NCBI RefSeq assembly: GCF_002514735.1
Contig: NZ_NBWU01000005.1
Coordinates: 62,001-126,000, forward strand
Length of the DNA stretch: 64,000 nt
Direction: 5' to 3'
Source of the DNA: Sediminicola luteus
GTDB lineage: Bacteria > Bacteroidota > Bacteroidia > Flavobacteriales > Flavobacteriaceae
Part shown: positions 9,149 through 18,486 of the stretch, one piece after another
How the letters are laid out: every line of letters starts with the position of its first letter
Numbering within the stretch: position 1 is the first letter of the stretch
Made by a program: the position numbers and the translations under genes
Notes under the pieces: generated by a model
Told to the model about the DNA's origin: nothing
The model's input: only the letters and a program-made list of their open reading frames with translations
Databases searched by the model: none

Positions 9149-9480
9149 TAACCCTTGTTTTAATCCGGCCAAGCCGTTATGGATCGTATCGATGGAAAAT
9201 CCCCGCTTAGGTATATATGGACTACTTTAAAGCTTGTCTTCCATAGGTTCTTGTTTGCAATACAAAGGTTAGTGGGTTGAGAATCAACAGCAATAACCGG
9301 TGTTGGGCTTCGCTGTATGATAGGTCGATTTTTATGGGACACTCTTTGTAAAAGGTAGGTGAATACCGCTTCTAGTTATGCAAACGCTTGCGTAATTTAC
9401 TTTACCCTTCTAGGGAATTCCTGAACTAAAATAGATAGTATTGTAGGGAACAAGGCGTTTTTCTTGTTCCGAATCAATTG
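9149..9480. other. Intergenic region with the symporter/MIOX control site
   Basis: About 330 bases without a credible gene between the LacI regulator and the symporter. The only structured element seen is the LacI-type dyad at 9377-9396. A weak promoter-like TAGTATTG lies further down, near 9440, without a convincing -33 TTG. No terminator for the regulator gene was recognised. Confidence 0.6.
9377..9396. promoter_or_regulatory. LacI-type operator
   Basis: TTATGCAAACGCTTGCGTAA is a 20-bp dyad centred on CG (9385/9386) with 8 of 10 base pairs matching. The GCAAA-CG-core form is the classical operator of the LacI/PurR family. It lies about 85 bases upstream of the symporter gene and 230 bases after the regulator gene, so local control by that regulator is likely. 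Confidence 0.7.
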
Positions 9481-11067
9481 ATGTTTATGCAGGTTTTACT
9501 CTCCTTTATCGGTTTCACTCTTTTCGTTGGCTTTTACGCTTGGTATAAACTTAGAAAAGAAAAACTCGATACCAAGGACGGGTATTTTTTAGGGGGAAGG
9601 AGCCTTACGGGTATCGTGATTGCTGGATCTATGCTGTTGACCAATATCTCTACCGAACATTTGATTGGTATGAATGGCTCTTCCTATAAAAATGGCTTTA
9701 TCATCATTGCTTGGGAGGTTACTTCAGCCCTGGCACTGGTGATTGCCGCCCTGTATTTTGTGCCTACTTATTTAAAAATGGGGCTAACCACCATACCCCA
9801 ATACCTAGAAAATCGTTTCGATGGTACTACCCGTACCCTTGTTGCTTTTTTTCTATTGATTTCTTTTGTGGTTACCCTGTTACCTATTGTATTGTACACG
9901 GGGGGGATTAACCTAGAAAGTATCTTTAATGTTTCGGAAGTTTTGAATGTCTCTAAGACCCAAGGGCTATGGATTACCGTAATTGTAATCGGCGTCATTG
10001 GGTCTTTATATGCTATTTTTGGTGGACTAAAAGCCGTAGCCTATAGCGACACCATTAACGGCATAGGTTTGTTTATCGGAGGGTTGGCCGTACCGATTTT
10101 GGCCCTTTGGGAGATTGGCGATGGTAACGTGCTATCGGGTCTCGATAAGGTGTATCAAAATAGCCCGGAAAAATTCAATGTAGTGGGGGCGGCCGATTCC
10201 GTAATGCCTTTTGGGGTACTTTTTACCGGTCTCATGATCAATCAGATTTATTTCTGGGGCATGAACCAGACCATAATACAACGGGCCCTTGGGGCCAAGT
10301 CGTTGGCCGAGGCCCAAAAAGGCTTGCTGTATACCGGTGTATTGAAAATATTGGTGCCCATTATCATTGTATTGCCAGGGGTAATCGCTTTCTACTATTT
10401 CGGCGAGCAGTATTATGGGCCCGGGCAACAAGATCTCATTTATCCGGAATTGATCAAAAAAGTGTTACCACTCAGCTTCGTTGGCTTTTTCGCCGCCGTA
10501 GTACTTGGGGCCGTACTCAGTACCTTTAATAGTGTTCTGAACAGTACTGCTACCATATTCAGTGTTGGTATCTATAAGCGTTTAGTAAATACCGAGGCTT
10601 CCGACAAACGTTTGGTGCGTGTAGGTAAAGGGGTTTCTGTAATCTTGGCTTTGGCGGCCATAATCGCCGCACCTTTCGTAGCTAATGCTCCCGACGGCTT
10701 GTACCAGTTATTGCAACAGCTGAACGGTATTTTCTTTATACCCATTGCTTCGATTATGTTGGCCGGCTTCTTTTTGCCGAAAATATCGGCTACGGCTGCT
10801 AAAGCGGCCCTATTCGTGGGCTTGGCGTTTTATCTGTTAACCACCTTCATTTTTCCGGTAGATATCCATTTCGTACATATCTGGGGTATTGAATTCGTGC
10901 TCAACTTGGTGGTTATGTTCGTGGTATCACGCTTTTACCCGAGACAATCTTTTGAAATGCCACCTAATCCGGTGGGATTGGAGTTGAAGGAATGGAAGCA
11001 TACCAAACCCTTCGGACTTATCTTATGTATCATTATAGTAGCCATATATATTTGGCTAGGTCAATAG
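9481..11067 (+). CDS. Sodium:solute symporter (SSS/SLC5 family)
   Basis: 528 residues with about 13-14 hydrophobic membrane segments, the normal architecture of SSS transporters, which import sugars, inositols or other solutes with Na+. Typical features are [40 protein letters not shown] near the N-terminus and [30 protein letters not shown] in the Na+-site region (helix 8). The substrate cannot be read from sequence; the myo-inositol oxygenase gene 7 bp downstream makes myo-inositol the leading candidate. ATG 9481 is used (9487 is also possible). Preceded by a LacI-type operator. Confidence 0.93.
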   Translation: MFMQVLLSFIGFTLFVGFYAWYKLRKEKLDTKDGYFLGGRSLTGIVIAGSMLLTNISTEHLIGMNGSSYKNGFIIIAWEVTSALALVIAALYFVPTYLKMGLTTIPQYLENRFDGTTRTLVAFFLLISFVVTLLPIVLYTGGINLESIFNVSEVLNVSKTQGLWITVIVIGVIGSLYAIFGGLKAVAYSDTINGIGLFIGGLAVPILALWEIGDGNVLSGLDKVYQNSPEKFNVVGAADSVMPFGVLFTGLMINQIYFWGMNQTIIQRALGAKSLAEAQKGLLYTGVLKILVPIIIVLPGVIAFYYFGEQYYGPGQQDLIYPELIKKVLPLSFVGFFAAVVLGAVLSTFNSVLNSTATIFSVGIYKRLVNTEASDKRLVRVGKGVSVILALAAIIAAPFVANAPDGLYQLLQQLNGIFFIPIASIMLAGFFLPKISATAAKAALFVGLAFYLLTTFIFPVDIHFVHIWGIEFVLNLVVMFVVSRFYPRQSFEMPPNPVGLELKEWKHTKPFGLILCIIIVAIYIWLGQ

Positions 11068-11074
11068 TAAAGCT

Positions 11075-11929
11075 ATGGAAGCAAAAAAGAACAATTTAGA
11101 GATTGAAGACTTTTGGGAAGCCGATTTAAGGGCCCGTTATCCGGAGATTGGAGAAAAAGAAAAAGAGGCTTTTCGCGATTATGATAATCCGGGAAGGGAT
11201 ACCGTTGAGGCTTTTTATAAAGAGAACCATAAAAAGCAGACCTATGAGTTCGTATTATCGAAAGAGAAAGAGTTCCTGACATTCGATAAACGTGAAATGA
11301 CGCTCTGGGAGGCGGTGGAGTATTTGAATACCCTGGTCGATGATTCCGATCCGGATATTGACCTGGATCAAACCCAGCATTTGTTGCAAACCGGTGAGGC
11401 TATTCGTGCCGATGGTCACCCCGATTGGATGGTGCTGACCGGATTTTTACACGATTTAGGTAAAGTTCTCTGTCTTTTCGGTGAGGAACAATGGGCCGTA
11501 GTGGGCGATACCTACCCCGTGGGTTGTGCCTTTTCCGATAAAATCGTGTATCCTCAGTATTTTAAGAACAATCCCGATTACGATAACCCGAAATACAATA
11601 CCAAGTATGGGGTATACGAACCCAATTGTGGGTTACGCAATGTGCATATGTCTTGGGGACACGATGAGTATCTCTATCATATTATGAAGGATTATTTGCC
11701 CGAACCGGCTTTGTATATTATTCGTTATCACTCTTTTTATGCACAACATAGAGAGGAAGCTTATGCGCATTTAATGGATGAACATGATCACGAAATGTTC
11801 AAATGGGTAAAACTCTTTAATCCGTACGATTTATACACCAAATCGCCTGTAAAACCAGATGTTGACGCCTTAAAACCCCTATATGAGGCCATGGCTGCAA
11901 AATATTTACCAGAGAAGTTGCGTTTTTAA
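11075..11929 (+). CDS. Myo-inositol oxygenase (MIOX)
   Basis: 284 residues, matching the length of animal MIOX (about 285). The enzyme is a di-iron, HD-fold oxygenase converting myo-inositol and O2 to D-glucuronate. All six expected metal ligands can be placed: H102, H126-D127 ([12 protein letters not shown]), H196 ([10 protein letters not shown]), H219 (IIRYHSFY) and D252 (FNPYDLYTK). The blocks [19 protein letters not shown] and [17 protein letters not shown] are also typical of MIOX. It follows the symporter by 7 bp, giving a transport-plus-oxidation operon. The glucuronate-consuming genes are not in this window. Confidence 0.95.
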   Translation: MEAKKNNLEIEDFWEADLRARYPEIGEKEKEAFRDYDNPGRDTVEAFYKENHKKQTYEFVLSKEKEFLTFDKREMTLWEAVEYLNTLVDDSDPDIDLDQTQHLLQTGEAIRADGHPDWMVLTGFLHDLGKVLCLFGEEQWAVVGDTYPVGCAFSDKIVYPQYFKNNPDYDNPKYNTKYGVYEPNCGLRNVHMSWGHDEYLYHIMKDYLPEPALYIIRYHSFYAQHREEAYAHLMDEHDHEMFKWVKLFNPYDLYTKSPVKPDVDALKPLYEAMAAKYLPEKLRF

Positions 11930-11949
11930 GTAGGAATAACCCTACTGTA

Positions 11950-13101
11950 ATGAGAAAGCTCATCATATTAGTGGGGCTCTTGGTTATTCCAGGGGCCCTT
12001 TTTGCTCAGGTACTTATTAATGCTGCCGATGTGTCTACTTACGCAACGGCTTCCGAAGGGGAAATGTACATTGATGAGAACAACGTGTATTACCTCGGAT
12101 TGACCAACGGAAACTTAAAGCCGGTTGGGGTGGTTACCCAATTAGGTACGGCCGATGGCGAAGTCCTAAAATGGAATCAGACCAACCAAAGCTGGGAGGC
12201 ACAAACGCCCGATATTGGCGCGCTTACCGTGAGTATGGGAACTGTGCGTACCGCCGATAGGGCCCGGGTAGTGGTAGCCTCGGCAGCAAATATTAATACG
12301 GGTGCCAGTTTTACCGTAACCCCGGCTTCGTTTGATCTTAACCAAACCACCGCGAGTGTCAGTGGCACTGCCATTACGGGTTTGGAGGGGAACCTGAGGT
12401 TTGTTTTTCAACCAAACTTGTTAAGTACGAGTGCCCGTACCAATTTTGATGCCGCCTTGCGGGTCAATGGCACCCGGGTCAGTGAGGTGGCTGGAGGGTT
12501 ATACGCCCGTGTAGATACCAACCATAACGAGACCGGGGGCAGTTTTGTTTTTGAATACGAAGGTGCCATAGCTTCGGACCAGTTTGAATTTGAATTGATA
12601 CGTGAGGCGAATATCGGTGGGGTACAGTTAGTAAGTGCGGGCTTACGGCGCAGTTATATTTTTATTGAGCAATACAGCGATTTGGATGTGGTCACCTCGG
12701 TATCGGCCCCAACCGACTTAAGTATTGCCCAAGGTCCGACAGGTCCAACAGGACCGCAGGGTCCGGTAGGGCCACCCGGTCCGCCGATCAGTTCCCCGAC
12801 CGATGTATACCACGCTACAGGCAATGTGGCCGACGATGGTGATGCGAACTATATTTTGGGGGCTACCGTATTGCGAACTGCCGAGGGCAGGTATACCGTA
12901 ACCTTCGATACGGCCCATGCCAACGGGGCCGATTATCCGGTACTCTTTTCCATGCAGCAGAATATAGGTCAAGACGATTATGTTCCGGCCTATACTAATG
13001 TTACGGCTATGGGTTTCGATGTAGAGATTACCGAACAGGATAATGGTGGCACCGCCGGGGTATATCGCGATGCTGGTTTTAGTTTTTATGTGCCTTTATA
13101 G
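11950..13101 (+). CDS. Secreted protein with short collagen-like segment
   Basis: 383 residues. A signal peptide (LLVIPGALFAQ, cleavage near 20) is followed by a Thr/Ala/Val-rich beta-type region, then six Gly-X-Y triplets (GPTGPTGPQGPVGPPGPP, about residues 257-274) and a C-terminal domain of about 105 residues ending in GFSFYVPL. Collagen triplets usually drive trimerisation; the C-terminal domain resembles trimeric head domains in length and strand pattern, but I do not recognise the family. It starts 20 bp after MIOX on the same strand and could be co-transcribed, although a functional link is not evident. No type IX sorting domain was seen. Confidence 0.75.
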   Translation: MRKLIILVGLLVIPGALFAQVLINAADVSTYATASEGEMYIDENNVYYLGLTNGNLKPVGVVTQLGTADGEVLKWNQTNQSWEAQTPDIGALTVSMGTVRTADRARVVVASAANINTGASFTVTPASFDLNQTTASVSGTAITGLEGNLRFVFQPNLLSTSARTNFDAALRVNGTRVSEVAGGLYARVDTNHNETGGSFVFEYEGAIASDQFEFELIREANIGGVQLVSAGLRRSYIFIEQYSDLDVVTSVSAPTDLSIAQGPTGPTGPQGPVGPPGPPISSPTDVYHATGNVADDGDANYILGATVLRTAEGRYTVTFDTAHANGADYPVLFSMQQNIGQDDYVPAYTNVTAMGFDVEITEQDNGGTAGVYRDAGFSFYVPL

Positions 13102-13346
13102 GCTATTACTGCATAGACCTAGCTGAAATGGCAGAAAGATGGAATATAAAGGGTGTTGTGAATTAATGATAGAAGTCGTGTATGTTGTGGTTCCCAGCGT
13201 TATCCAAGAAAAATTTGATTTGCTATAACTTCTTGGGGCATGATAATCGAAAACACTATACTGGTAAATTAAATGAGTTTCGTGTAAACTCCATTACATT
13301 ATTGGATCGAGTAATCGAAAAGGCATTTTCAAATCTTCAAATTAAA

Positions 13347-16172
13347 TTAATGCGCCTCTAACCAATTCGCACCCAAACCTACCTCTACGTCTAAAGGCAC
13401 GGCCAAGGTGTAGGCGTTTTCCATTTCGGACTTGATCAGGGCGCTTAGTTCGTCCAATTCGGGTTTGTAGATATCGAACACCAATTCATCGTGTACCTGT
13501 AATAGCATTTTTGAGGTATACTTCTTGGCTTCCATTTTTTTATGGATGTTGATCATCGCCAATTTTATGATGTCGGCCGCACTACCTTGAATAGGGGCGT
13601 TTACGGCATTGCGTTCGGCCGCCCCCCGTACCACGGCATTTCTCGAGTTGATATCTTTTAAATAGCGCTTACGGCCCATTACCGTTTGTACATAACCATT
13701 TTCGCGGGCAAAGGCGACTTGGTCGGCCATATAGCTCTTAAGTTTCGGATAGGTCTCGTAATAGGTGTCGATGAGTTCCTTGGCCTCTGATCGGCTGAGG
13801 TCGGTTTGGTTGCTCAAGCCAAAGGCCGATACCCCATAGATAATCCCAAAATTCACAGTCTTGGCATTGCTACGTTGTTCTCTGGTAACCTCATCCAGGG
13901 CTACATTAAAAACCTTGGCAGCGGTGGAGGCATGAATGTCGGCCCCGTTTTTAAAAGCGTCCATCATGGCTTCTTCTCCACTAAGGGCGGCAATGATCCG
14001 CAATTCTATCTGGGAGTAATCCGCGGCCAGCAGAATATGCTCGCTATCTTTGGGTATAAAGGCCTTGCGCACTTCGCGCCCCCTTTTGGTACGGATGGGT
14101 ATGTTCTGTAAATTGGGGTTGTTACTACTTAAACGACCCGTTGCCGCTACGGCCTGACTGTATATGGTGTGTATACGTTGGGTATTCGGGTTTACCTCGT
14201 TCGGTAAAGCGTCTACATAGGTACTCTGTAGTTTTTTATACGAGCGCCATTCGAGTATATCGGCCACGATCTGGTGGTCTTTGGCCAAATAAGACAGTAC
14301 ATCTTCGGCGGTGGAATATTGTCCGGTCTTGGTCTTTTTGGGTTTGTCCACCAATTTGAGTTTATCGAACAAAATGGGGCCCAGTTGTTTGGGCGAGGCC
14401 AGGTTAAAGGTTTCCCCGGCTTGTTCGTATATGCCGGCCTCCAATCGGTCTATGTCTTTACTGAGTTCGTTAGAGAGCTCTTTTAAATAGGCCACATCTA
14501 CATTGATACCGGCCATTTCCATTGCCGATAATACCGAAACCAAAGGTTCTTCCAAGCTTTGGTACAATTCAGTAAGCTTACCTTCTTCCAGCTCTTTTTC
14601 GAAATGTTCTTTTAGTTGTAGGGTTATATCGGCATCTTCAACGGCATATTCGGTCTGTTTGGCCAAATCTACCTGGCGCATACTCAATTGGTGTTTGCCT
14701 TTTTTACCGATCAGGTCGCTAATGGGTATGGGTTTGTAGTTCAAATAGGTTTCTGCCAAGACATCCATATTGTGCCGCATATCGGGGTTGATCAGATAAT
14801 GGGCGATCATGGTGTCGAACAAGGGCCCTTTTACCGGCATGCCATAGTTGGCCAGTACCTTGATATCGTATTTAAGGTTTTGACCTATTTTTTCGATTTT
14901 TTCGTTGCTGAAGAAAAGGGCAAAGCGATTCAATAGGGTAATAGCCGCTTGTTTGTCTTCTGGAAAGGGCAGGTAATAGCCTTTTTGGGTTTCCCAGGCA
15001 AAGGCGATGCCTACCAACTCGGCCTGAAGCGGGTTCAGACTGGTGGTTTCCGTATCGAAACAAACGCTTTTTTGCTGCATCAGTTTTTCGATCAACAGCG
15101 CTACGCCGGTCTCGTGGGTTATGGCCTGATAGTGGTGGTGGTTGTTTTCGTGGGTCTTAAACCCGGAATCGGTTTCCGAAGCGGTGGTACTACCTCCACC
15201 TGGGGTAGCAAAAAGGTCGAACTGACCCGTATCGGCTGTGGTGGATTTTGGTGAACTGGCCACCTTTGGAGCTTGTCCTTCCGGCGTCTTGCCAAAGGTC
15301 TTTCGGAGGTTGTCGATCAGCCTGCGGAATTCCAACTCGCCAAAAACGGCCTCTACGGCGGCGAAATCGGGTTCTTCCATAATCAAGGTGTCGGGTTCGA
15401 AGGCCACGGGGACATCGAGCATAATGGTGGCCAGTTGTTTCGAGAGTAGCCCCAGTTCTTTGTTGGCTTCCACCTTTTCCTTCATCTTGCCCTTGAGCTC
15501 ATGGGAATTTTCGAACAAGCCTTCGATGGAACCATAGGCGGCCAAGAACTTTTTGGCGGTCTTATCGCCTACGCCCGGTAGGCCAGGAATGTTGTCTACC
15601 GAATCGCCCATCATGCCCAAGTAATCGATTACCTGCTCGGGGCGCTCTACCTCAAATTTGGCCTGTACCTCGGGTATGCCCCAAACCTCGTAGGTATTGC
15701 CCATACGTGGCGGGCGATACATAAAGATATGTTCCGAGACCAATTGGGCATAGTCTTTATCGGGGGTAACCATATAGGTGGTAAAGCCTTCCTTTTCGGC
15801 CTTTTTGGCCAAGGTGCCGATAATATCGTCGGCTTCGTATCCTTCTTTGACTATGGCCGGAATGTTCATGGCTTCCAAAATCTTTTCGATATAGGGTACG
15901 GCTATTTTTATGGCCTCTGGGGTCTCGTCACGATTGGCCTTATACTCTGGAAATACCTCGAGCCGATCTACACTACCGCCCTTGTCGAAGCAAACGGCCA
16001 AATAATCGGGGCGTTCACGTTTGATCACATCCAAAAGGGAGTTGGTAAAACCCAATACGGCCGAAGTGTCCATGCCTTTGGAGTTGATACGTGGGTTTTT
16101 TATGAATGCGTAATAGCCTCTAAAAATTAGGGCGTAGGCATCTAGTAGAAAAAGCCTTTTGGTCTCGGCCAT
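13347..16172 (-). CDS. polA: DNA polymerase I
   Basis: 941 residues with three domains: 5'-3' exonuclease (1 to about 290; LFLLDAYALIFRGYYAF, GYEADDIIGTLAK, GDSVDNIPGLPGVGDKTA), 3'-5' proofreading exonuclease (about 345-545; the catalytic CFDTETTSLNP is intact, unlike Taq-type enzymes) and the family A polymerase (about 560-941; LLAADYSQIELRIIAALSG, KTVNFGIIYGVSAFGLS, LLQVHDELVFDI). It fills gaps and removes primers during replication and repair. It stands alone on the minus strand, converging with the collagen-like gene; no obvious terminator was found in the 245 bases between them. Confidence 0.97.
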   Translation of the reverse strand: MAETKRLFLLDAYALIFRGYYAFIKNPRINSKGMDTSAVLGFTNSLLDVIKRERPDYLAVCFDKGGSVDRLEVFPEYKANRDETPEAIKIAVPYIEKILEAMNIPAIVKEGYEADDIIGTLAKKAEKEGFTTYMVTPDKDYAQLVSEHIFMYRPPRMGNTYEVWGIPEVQAKFEVERPEQVIDYLGMMGDSVDNIPGLPGVGDKTAKKFLAAYGSIEGLFENSHELKGKMKEKVEANKELGLLSKQLATIMLDVPVAFEPDTLIMEEPDFAAVEAVFGELEFRRLIDNLRKTFGKTPEGQAPKVASSPKSTTADTGQFDLFATPGGGSTTASETDSGFKTHENNHHHYQAITHETGVALLIEKLMQQKSVCFDTETTSLNPLQAELVGIAFAWETQKGYYLPFPEDKQAAITLLNRFALFFSNEKIEKIGQNLKYDIKVLANYGMPVKGPLFDTMIAHYLINPDMRHNMDVLAETYLNYKPIPISDLIGKKGKHQLSMRQVDLAKQTEYAVEDADITLQLKEHFEKELEEGKLTELYQSLEEPLVSVLSAMEMAGINVDVAYLKELSNELSKDIDRLEAGIYEQAGETFNLASPKQLGPILFDKLKLVDKPKKTKTGQYSTAEDVLSYLAKDHQIVADILEWRSYKKLQSTYVDALPNEVNPNTQRIHTIYSQAVAATGRLSSNNPNLQNIPIRTKRGREVRKAFIPKDSEHILLAADYSQIELRIIAALSGEEAMMDAFKNGADIHASTAAKVFNVALDEVTREQRSNAKTVNFGIIYGVSAFGLSNQTDLSRSEAKELIDTYYETYPKLKSYMADQVAFARENGYVQTVMGRKRYLKDINSRNAVVRGAAERNAVNAPIQGSAADIIKLAMINIHKKMEAKKYTSKMLLQVHDELVFDIYKPELDELSALIKSEMENAYTLAVPLDVEVGLGANWLEAH

Positions 16173-16423
16173 GGGTGTTTGTTTTTGAGTATTGAAATGA
16201 TGGTTACGGTAACTGCCGCTACTTTGATAGATAAAATACGGGAGCCGTTTAGGCTAAGATACGATTCGAAATAGATATGGCAAGTGGCCCCGGTATCCCG
16301 GATTCTGGATCAGGGGGCGTAGCGGTTAGCCCACAGGCCTTTAGGGGAAATCGTTCCGGTTTCTTGGTTTTGCTCGTTTTGTTGGGCCCTGTCCTTGTAA
16401 CGAACCGCTTATGGGCCGAGGAC

Positions 16424-16469
16424 TATGAGCGTAGCACCCGGCCTGCCGTAGGCAGGGAGCCCCAAAAAT
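16424..16469. repeat. GC-rich hairpin repeat, copy 1
   Basis: GCACCCGG-CCTGCC-gta-GGCAGG-GAGCCCCAAAA: a 6-bp perfect stem framed by CCCG and by a GAGCCCCAAA tail. A related arrangement (CCCG..stem..AACGCCCAAA) occurs at 56541-56580. It looks like a dispersed intergenic palindrome (REP-like); a role as terminator or mRNA end is possible. Confidence 0.5.
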
Positions 16470-16510
16470 CAAATATAATCCTTGAAAGGTGTAACAGATG
16501 GGCGCTTTAA

Positions 16511-16551
16511 GCTCCCCACTCCCTCAGGGAGAGGGGTCGGGGGTGAGGGCC
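16511..16551. repeat. CTCCC/GGGAGAGGG intergenic repeat, copy 1
   Basis: CTCCCC..CTCCCTcaGGGAG..GGGG followed by TCGGGGGTGAGGG. The same block order (pyrimidine arm, GGGAGAGGG, TGGGG, TGAGGG) occurs at 55252-55288, so it is a dispersed element rather than chance. Confidence 0.55.
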
Positions 16552-16585
16552 AAGTCGGCCGACTAATTTACGGATGAGCGTGTAA

Positions 16586-17572
16586 CTACCCCTTCAAATG
16601 CGAGCCTGAGGGTACATTTTCATGTCCGTCTGGGGAGTATTTTCGATAGCTAAACCCACTGTGGATGCAATAAGAACCGGTACGGCCCTGTTTGTCCATG
16701 GCGATAAAGCCTACCTGAAAATCTTTGCTGGGGTTCTTTTTTACGATACGGGCAATGGCTTCTTCACAGGCTTCCTGTGGGCTGCGACCCTGGCGCATAA
16801 GTTCTACGATCAAAAAGCTGCCGACCGTTTTTACGACTTCTTCGCCAACACCGGTGGCCGTGGCACCGCCAACTTCGTTGTCAATAAAAAGTCCTGCCCC
16901 GACAATGGGCGAATCGCCCACACGGCCGCCTAGTTTGTAGGCCATGCCACTAGTGGTACAGGCACCGGAGATATCACCGTTTTGGTCTAGTGCCAACATA
17001 CCGATGGTGTCGTGGTTCTCTATATTGATAATGGGTTTGTATTGGGCGGTCTCTAGCCATTTTTCCCATTCTTTTTTCGATTTTTCGGTAAGGAGGTTCT
17101 CGGCTTTAAAGCCTTTTTCGAGGGCGAATTGCTTGGCGCCGACCCCAGCCAACATGACATGGGGGGTGTCTTCCATGACCTTACGGGCCACCGAAATGGC
17201 ATGGGTAATGTCTTGCAGGTAAACCACGGCCCCGCAGTTGCCGTCCTTGTCCATGATCACGGCATCCAAGGTTACGTTACCATCGCGATCGGGCCTACCA
17301 CCTTTACCTACGGTTTGGTTGGTTACATCGGCTTCTTCTACCATGACCCCTTGTTCCACCGCATCTATGGCACTGCCTCCTTTTTCAAGTACTTCCCAGG
17401 CTTTTTGGGTGGCGTTTAGAAAATTCCAAGTACAGATAACCACGGGTTTTATGACCTCGGCGGCCAATGGGGTAGTTGCTGTCGGTTTTTCTTTGCAAGA
17501 ACCCATTAATGGGGTGGCGACTAGGGCCGCGGCCCCAGTGGCGGTACTTTCAATGAATTTTCTTCGTTTCAT
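16586..17572 (-). CDS. Glycosylasparaginase-like Ntn-hydrolase (lipoprotein)
   Basis: 328 residues. The family removes N-linked GlcNAc-Asn or cleaves isoaspartyl bonds after self-cleavage into two chains. The self-cleavage site is visible as NHD|T (D188-T189), T189 becoming the nucleophile; GRVGDSPIVGAGLF and ATATGVGEEV form the substrate loop regions. The N-terminus has a twin-arginine-like RRKFIES and a lipobox-like LMGSC (Cys26), suggesting export and membrane anchoring. The ATG at 17572 begins the signal; upstream frame to 17632 is unconserved. Divergent from cutC. Overall closest to the bacterial N4-(beta-N-acetylglucosaminyl)-L-asparaginase type. Confidence 0.9.
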   Translation of the reverse strand: MKRRKFIESTATGAAALVATPLMGSCKEKPTATTPLAAEVIKPVVICTWNFLNATQKAWEVLEKGGSAIDAVEQGVMVEEADVTNQTVGKGGRPDRDGNVTLDAVIMDKDGNCGAVVYLQDITHAISVARKVMEDTPHVMLAGVGAKQFALEKGFKAENLLTEKSKKEWEKWLETAQYKPIINIENHDTIGMLALDQNGDISGACTTSGMAYKLGGRVGDSPIVGAGLFIDNEVGGATATGVGEEVVKTVGSFLIVELMRQGRSPQEACEEAIARIVKKNPSKDFQVGFIAMDKQGRTGSYCIHSGFSYRKYSPDGHENVPSGSHLKG

Positions 17573-17671
17573 GTTTTCGTTGTGATTTGTTGGGCCTGTT
17601 GTCCGGGGATTTGGAAATGGGATTCGGATCACAGGTACATTTATAGTACTTTAGTGCCTAAATATAGGGTA

Positions 17672-18394
17672 ATGCTAGTAGAAGTTTGTGCCAATTCGAT
17701 GGAATCTGCCCAAGCGGCGCTGAACGCCGGGGCGGATCGGATAGAATTATGTGCCGAGTTGTCGGTCGGTGGGGTTACCCCATCGTACGGTTTGTTGAAA
17801 AAAGTGATGGATACCGTGCCGATCACTACTCATGTGTTGGTTAGGCCGCGTAGTGGTCATTTTACCTATACCGATGCTGAATTCGAAAGCATGCTTAACG
17901 ATATTGACCTTTGCAGGGAGCTGGGGGTGCATGGTGTCGTAAGCGGGGTGCTTTTACCCGATGCCCGGTTGGATTTGGCCCGAACACAACAACTGATCGA
18001 TCGTGCCAAGGGTATGGCTTTTACCTTTCATAGGGCCTTTGATTGGGTGCCCGATCCGGAGGCTACCTTGAAGAAATTAGAAACTATTGGGGTCGACTGG
18101 GTGCTGACCTCGGGGCAGGCTCATTCGGCCGAAGAAGGTCTTGGTCTGTTAAAACGATTGCAGGCCCAAGTACAACATATAAAGATCATGCCGGGTGCAG
18201 GGGTAAAGGCGGCCAATGCGAAACTGTTTAAAGAGGCAGGTTTTGCCGCCATGCATCTTTCGGGCAGTAGTCTGGTGCCTTTTCAGGGCCAGGTGGGTAA
18301 CATTCCCATGAGTGCCTCGTCTAACCCAAAAGACGATAGCATACTGTATTCCAATGAAAAGCTGTTGCGCCAAGTGCTCGATTTGGTTAAATAA
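17672..18394 (+). CDS. cutC: CutC family protein
   Basis: 240 residues, the usual length for this TIM-barrel family, historically linked to copper homeostasis although the reaction is unclear. LVEVCANSMESAQAALNAGADRIELCAELSVGGVTPSYG, VLVRPRSGHFTYTDAE, AFDWVPDPEATLKKLETIGVDWVLTSGQ and IKIMPGAGV are family blocks. The ATG at 17672 starts the conserved barrel; the frame extends upstream without conservation. Transcribed divergently from the asparaginase-like gene across 99 bp. Confidence 0.93.
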   Translation: MLVEVCANSMESAQAALNAGADRIELCAELSVGGVTPSYGLLKKVMDTVPITTHVLVRPRSGHFTYTDAEFESMLNDIDLCRELGVHGVVSGVLLPDARLDLARTQQLIDRAKGMAFTFHRAFDWVPDPEATLKKLETIGVDWVLTSGQAHSAEEGLGLLKRLQAQVQHIKIMPGAGVKAANAKLFKEAGFAAMHLSGSSLVPFQGQVGNIPMSASSNPKDDSILYSNEKLLRQVLDLVK

Positions 18395-18486
18395 ATCACA
18401 AAATAAGCCTGCTATCCCCCTTTTTTGTATTTCTAGGTGTAACCTTTGGTAAACATCATAGACTTAGGTGAAGTAATTATAGATTT

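Larger units (their letters stand above)
16173..16585. other. Intergenic region with two hairpin repeats
   Basis: About 410 bases between the asparaginase-like gene and polA. A 77-codon plus-strand frame (16277-16510) has no recognisable protein character and is not called. The region holds a CCTGCC-gta-GGCAGG hairpin (16424-16469) and a purine-rich GGGAGAGGGG repeat (16511-16551); both have relatives elsewhere in this window. Confidence 0.6.

Noticed and set aside
9160-9342. 60-codon minus-strand frame in the symporter upstream region
   Set aside because: No family character, and no promoter or start context; it shows nothing beyond an open frame.
16277-16510. 77-codon frame before the GC-rich hairpin
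   Set aside because: No recognisable protein features, runs into the repeat element, no promoter.
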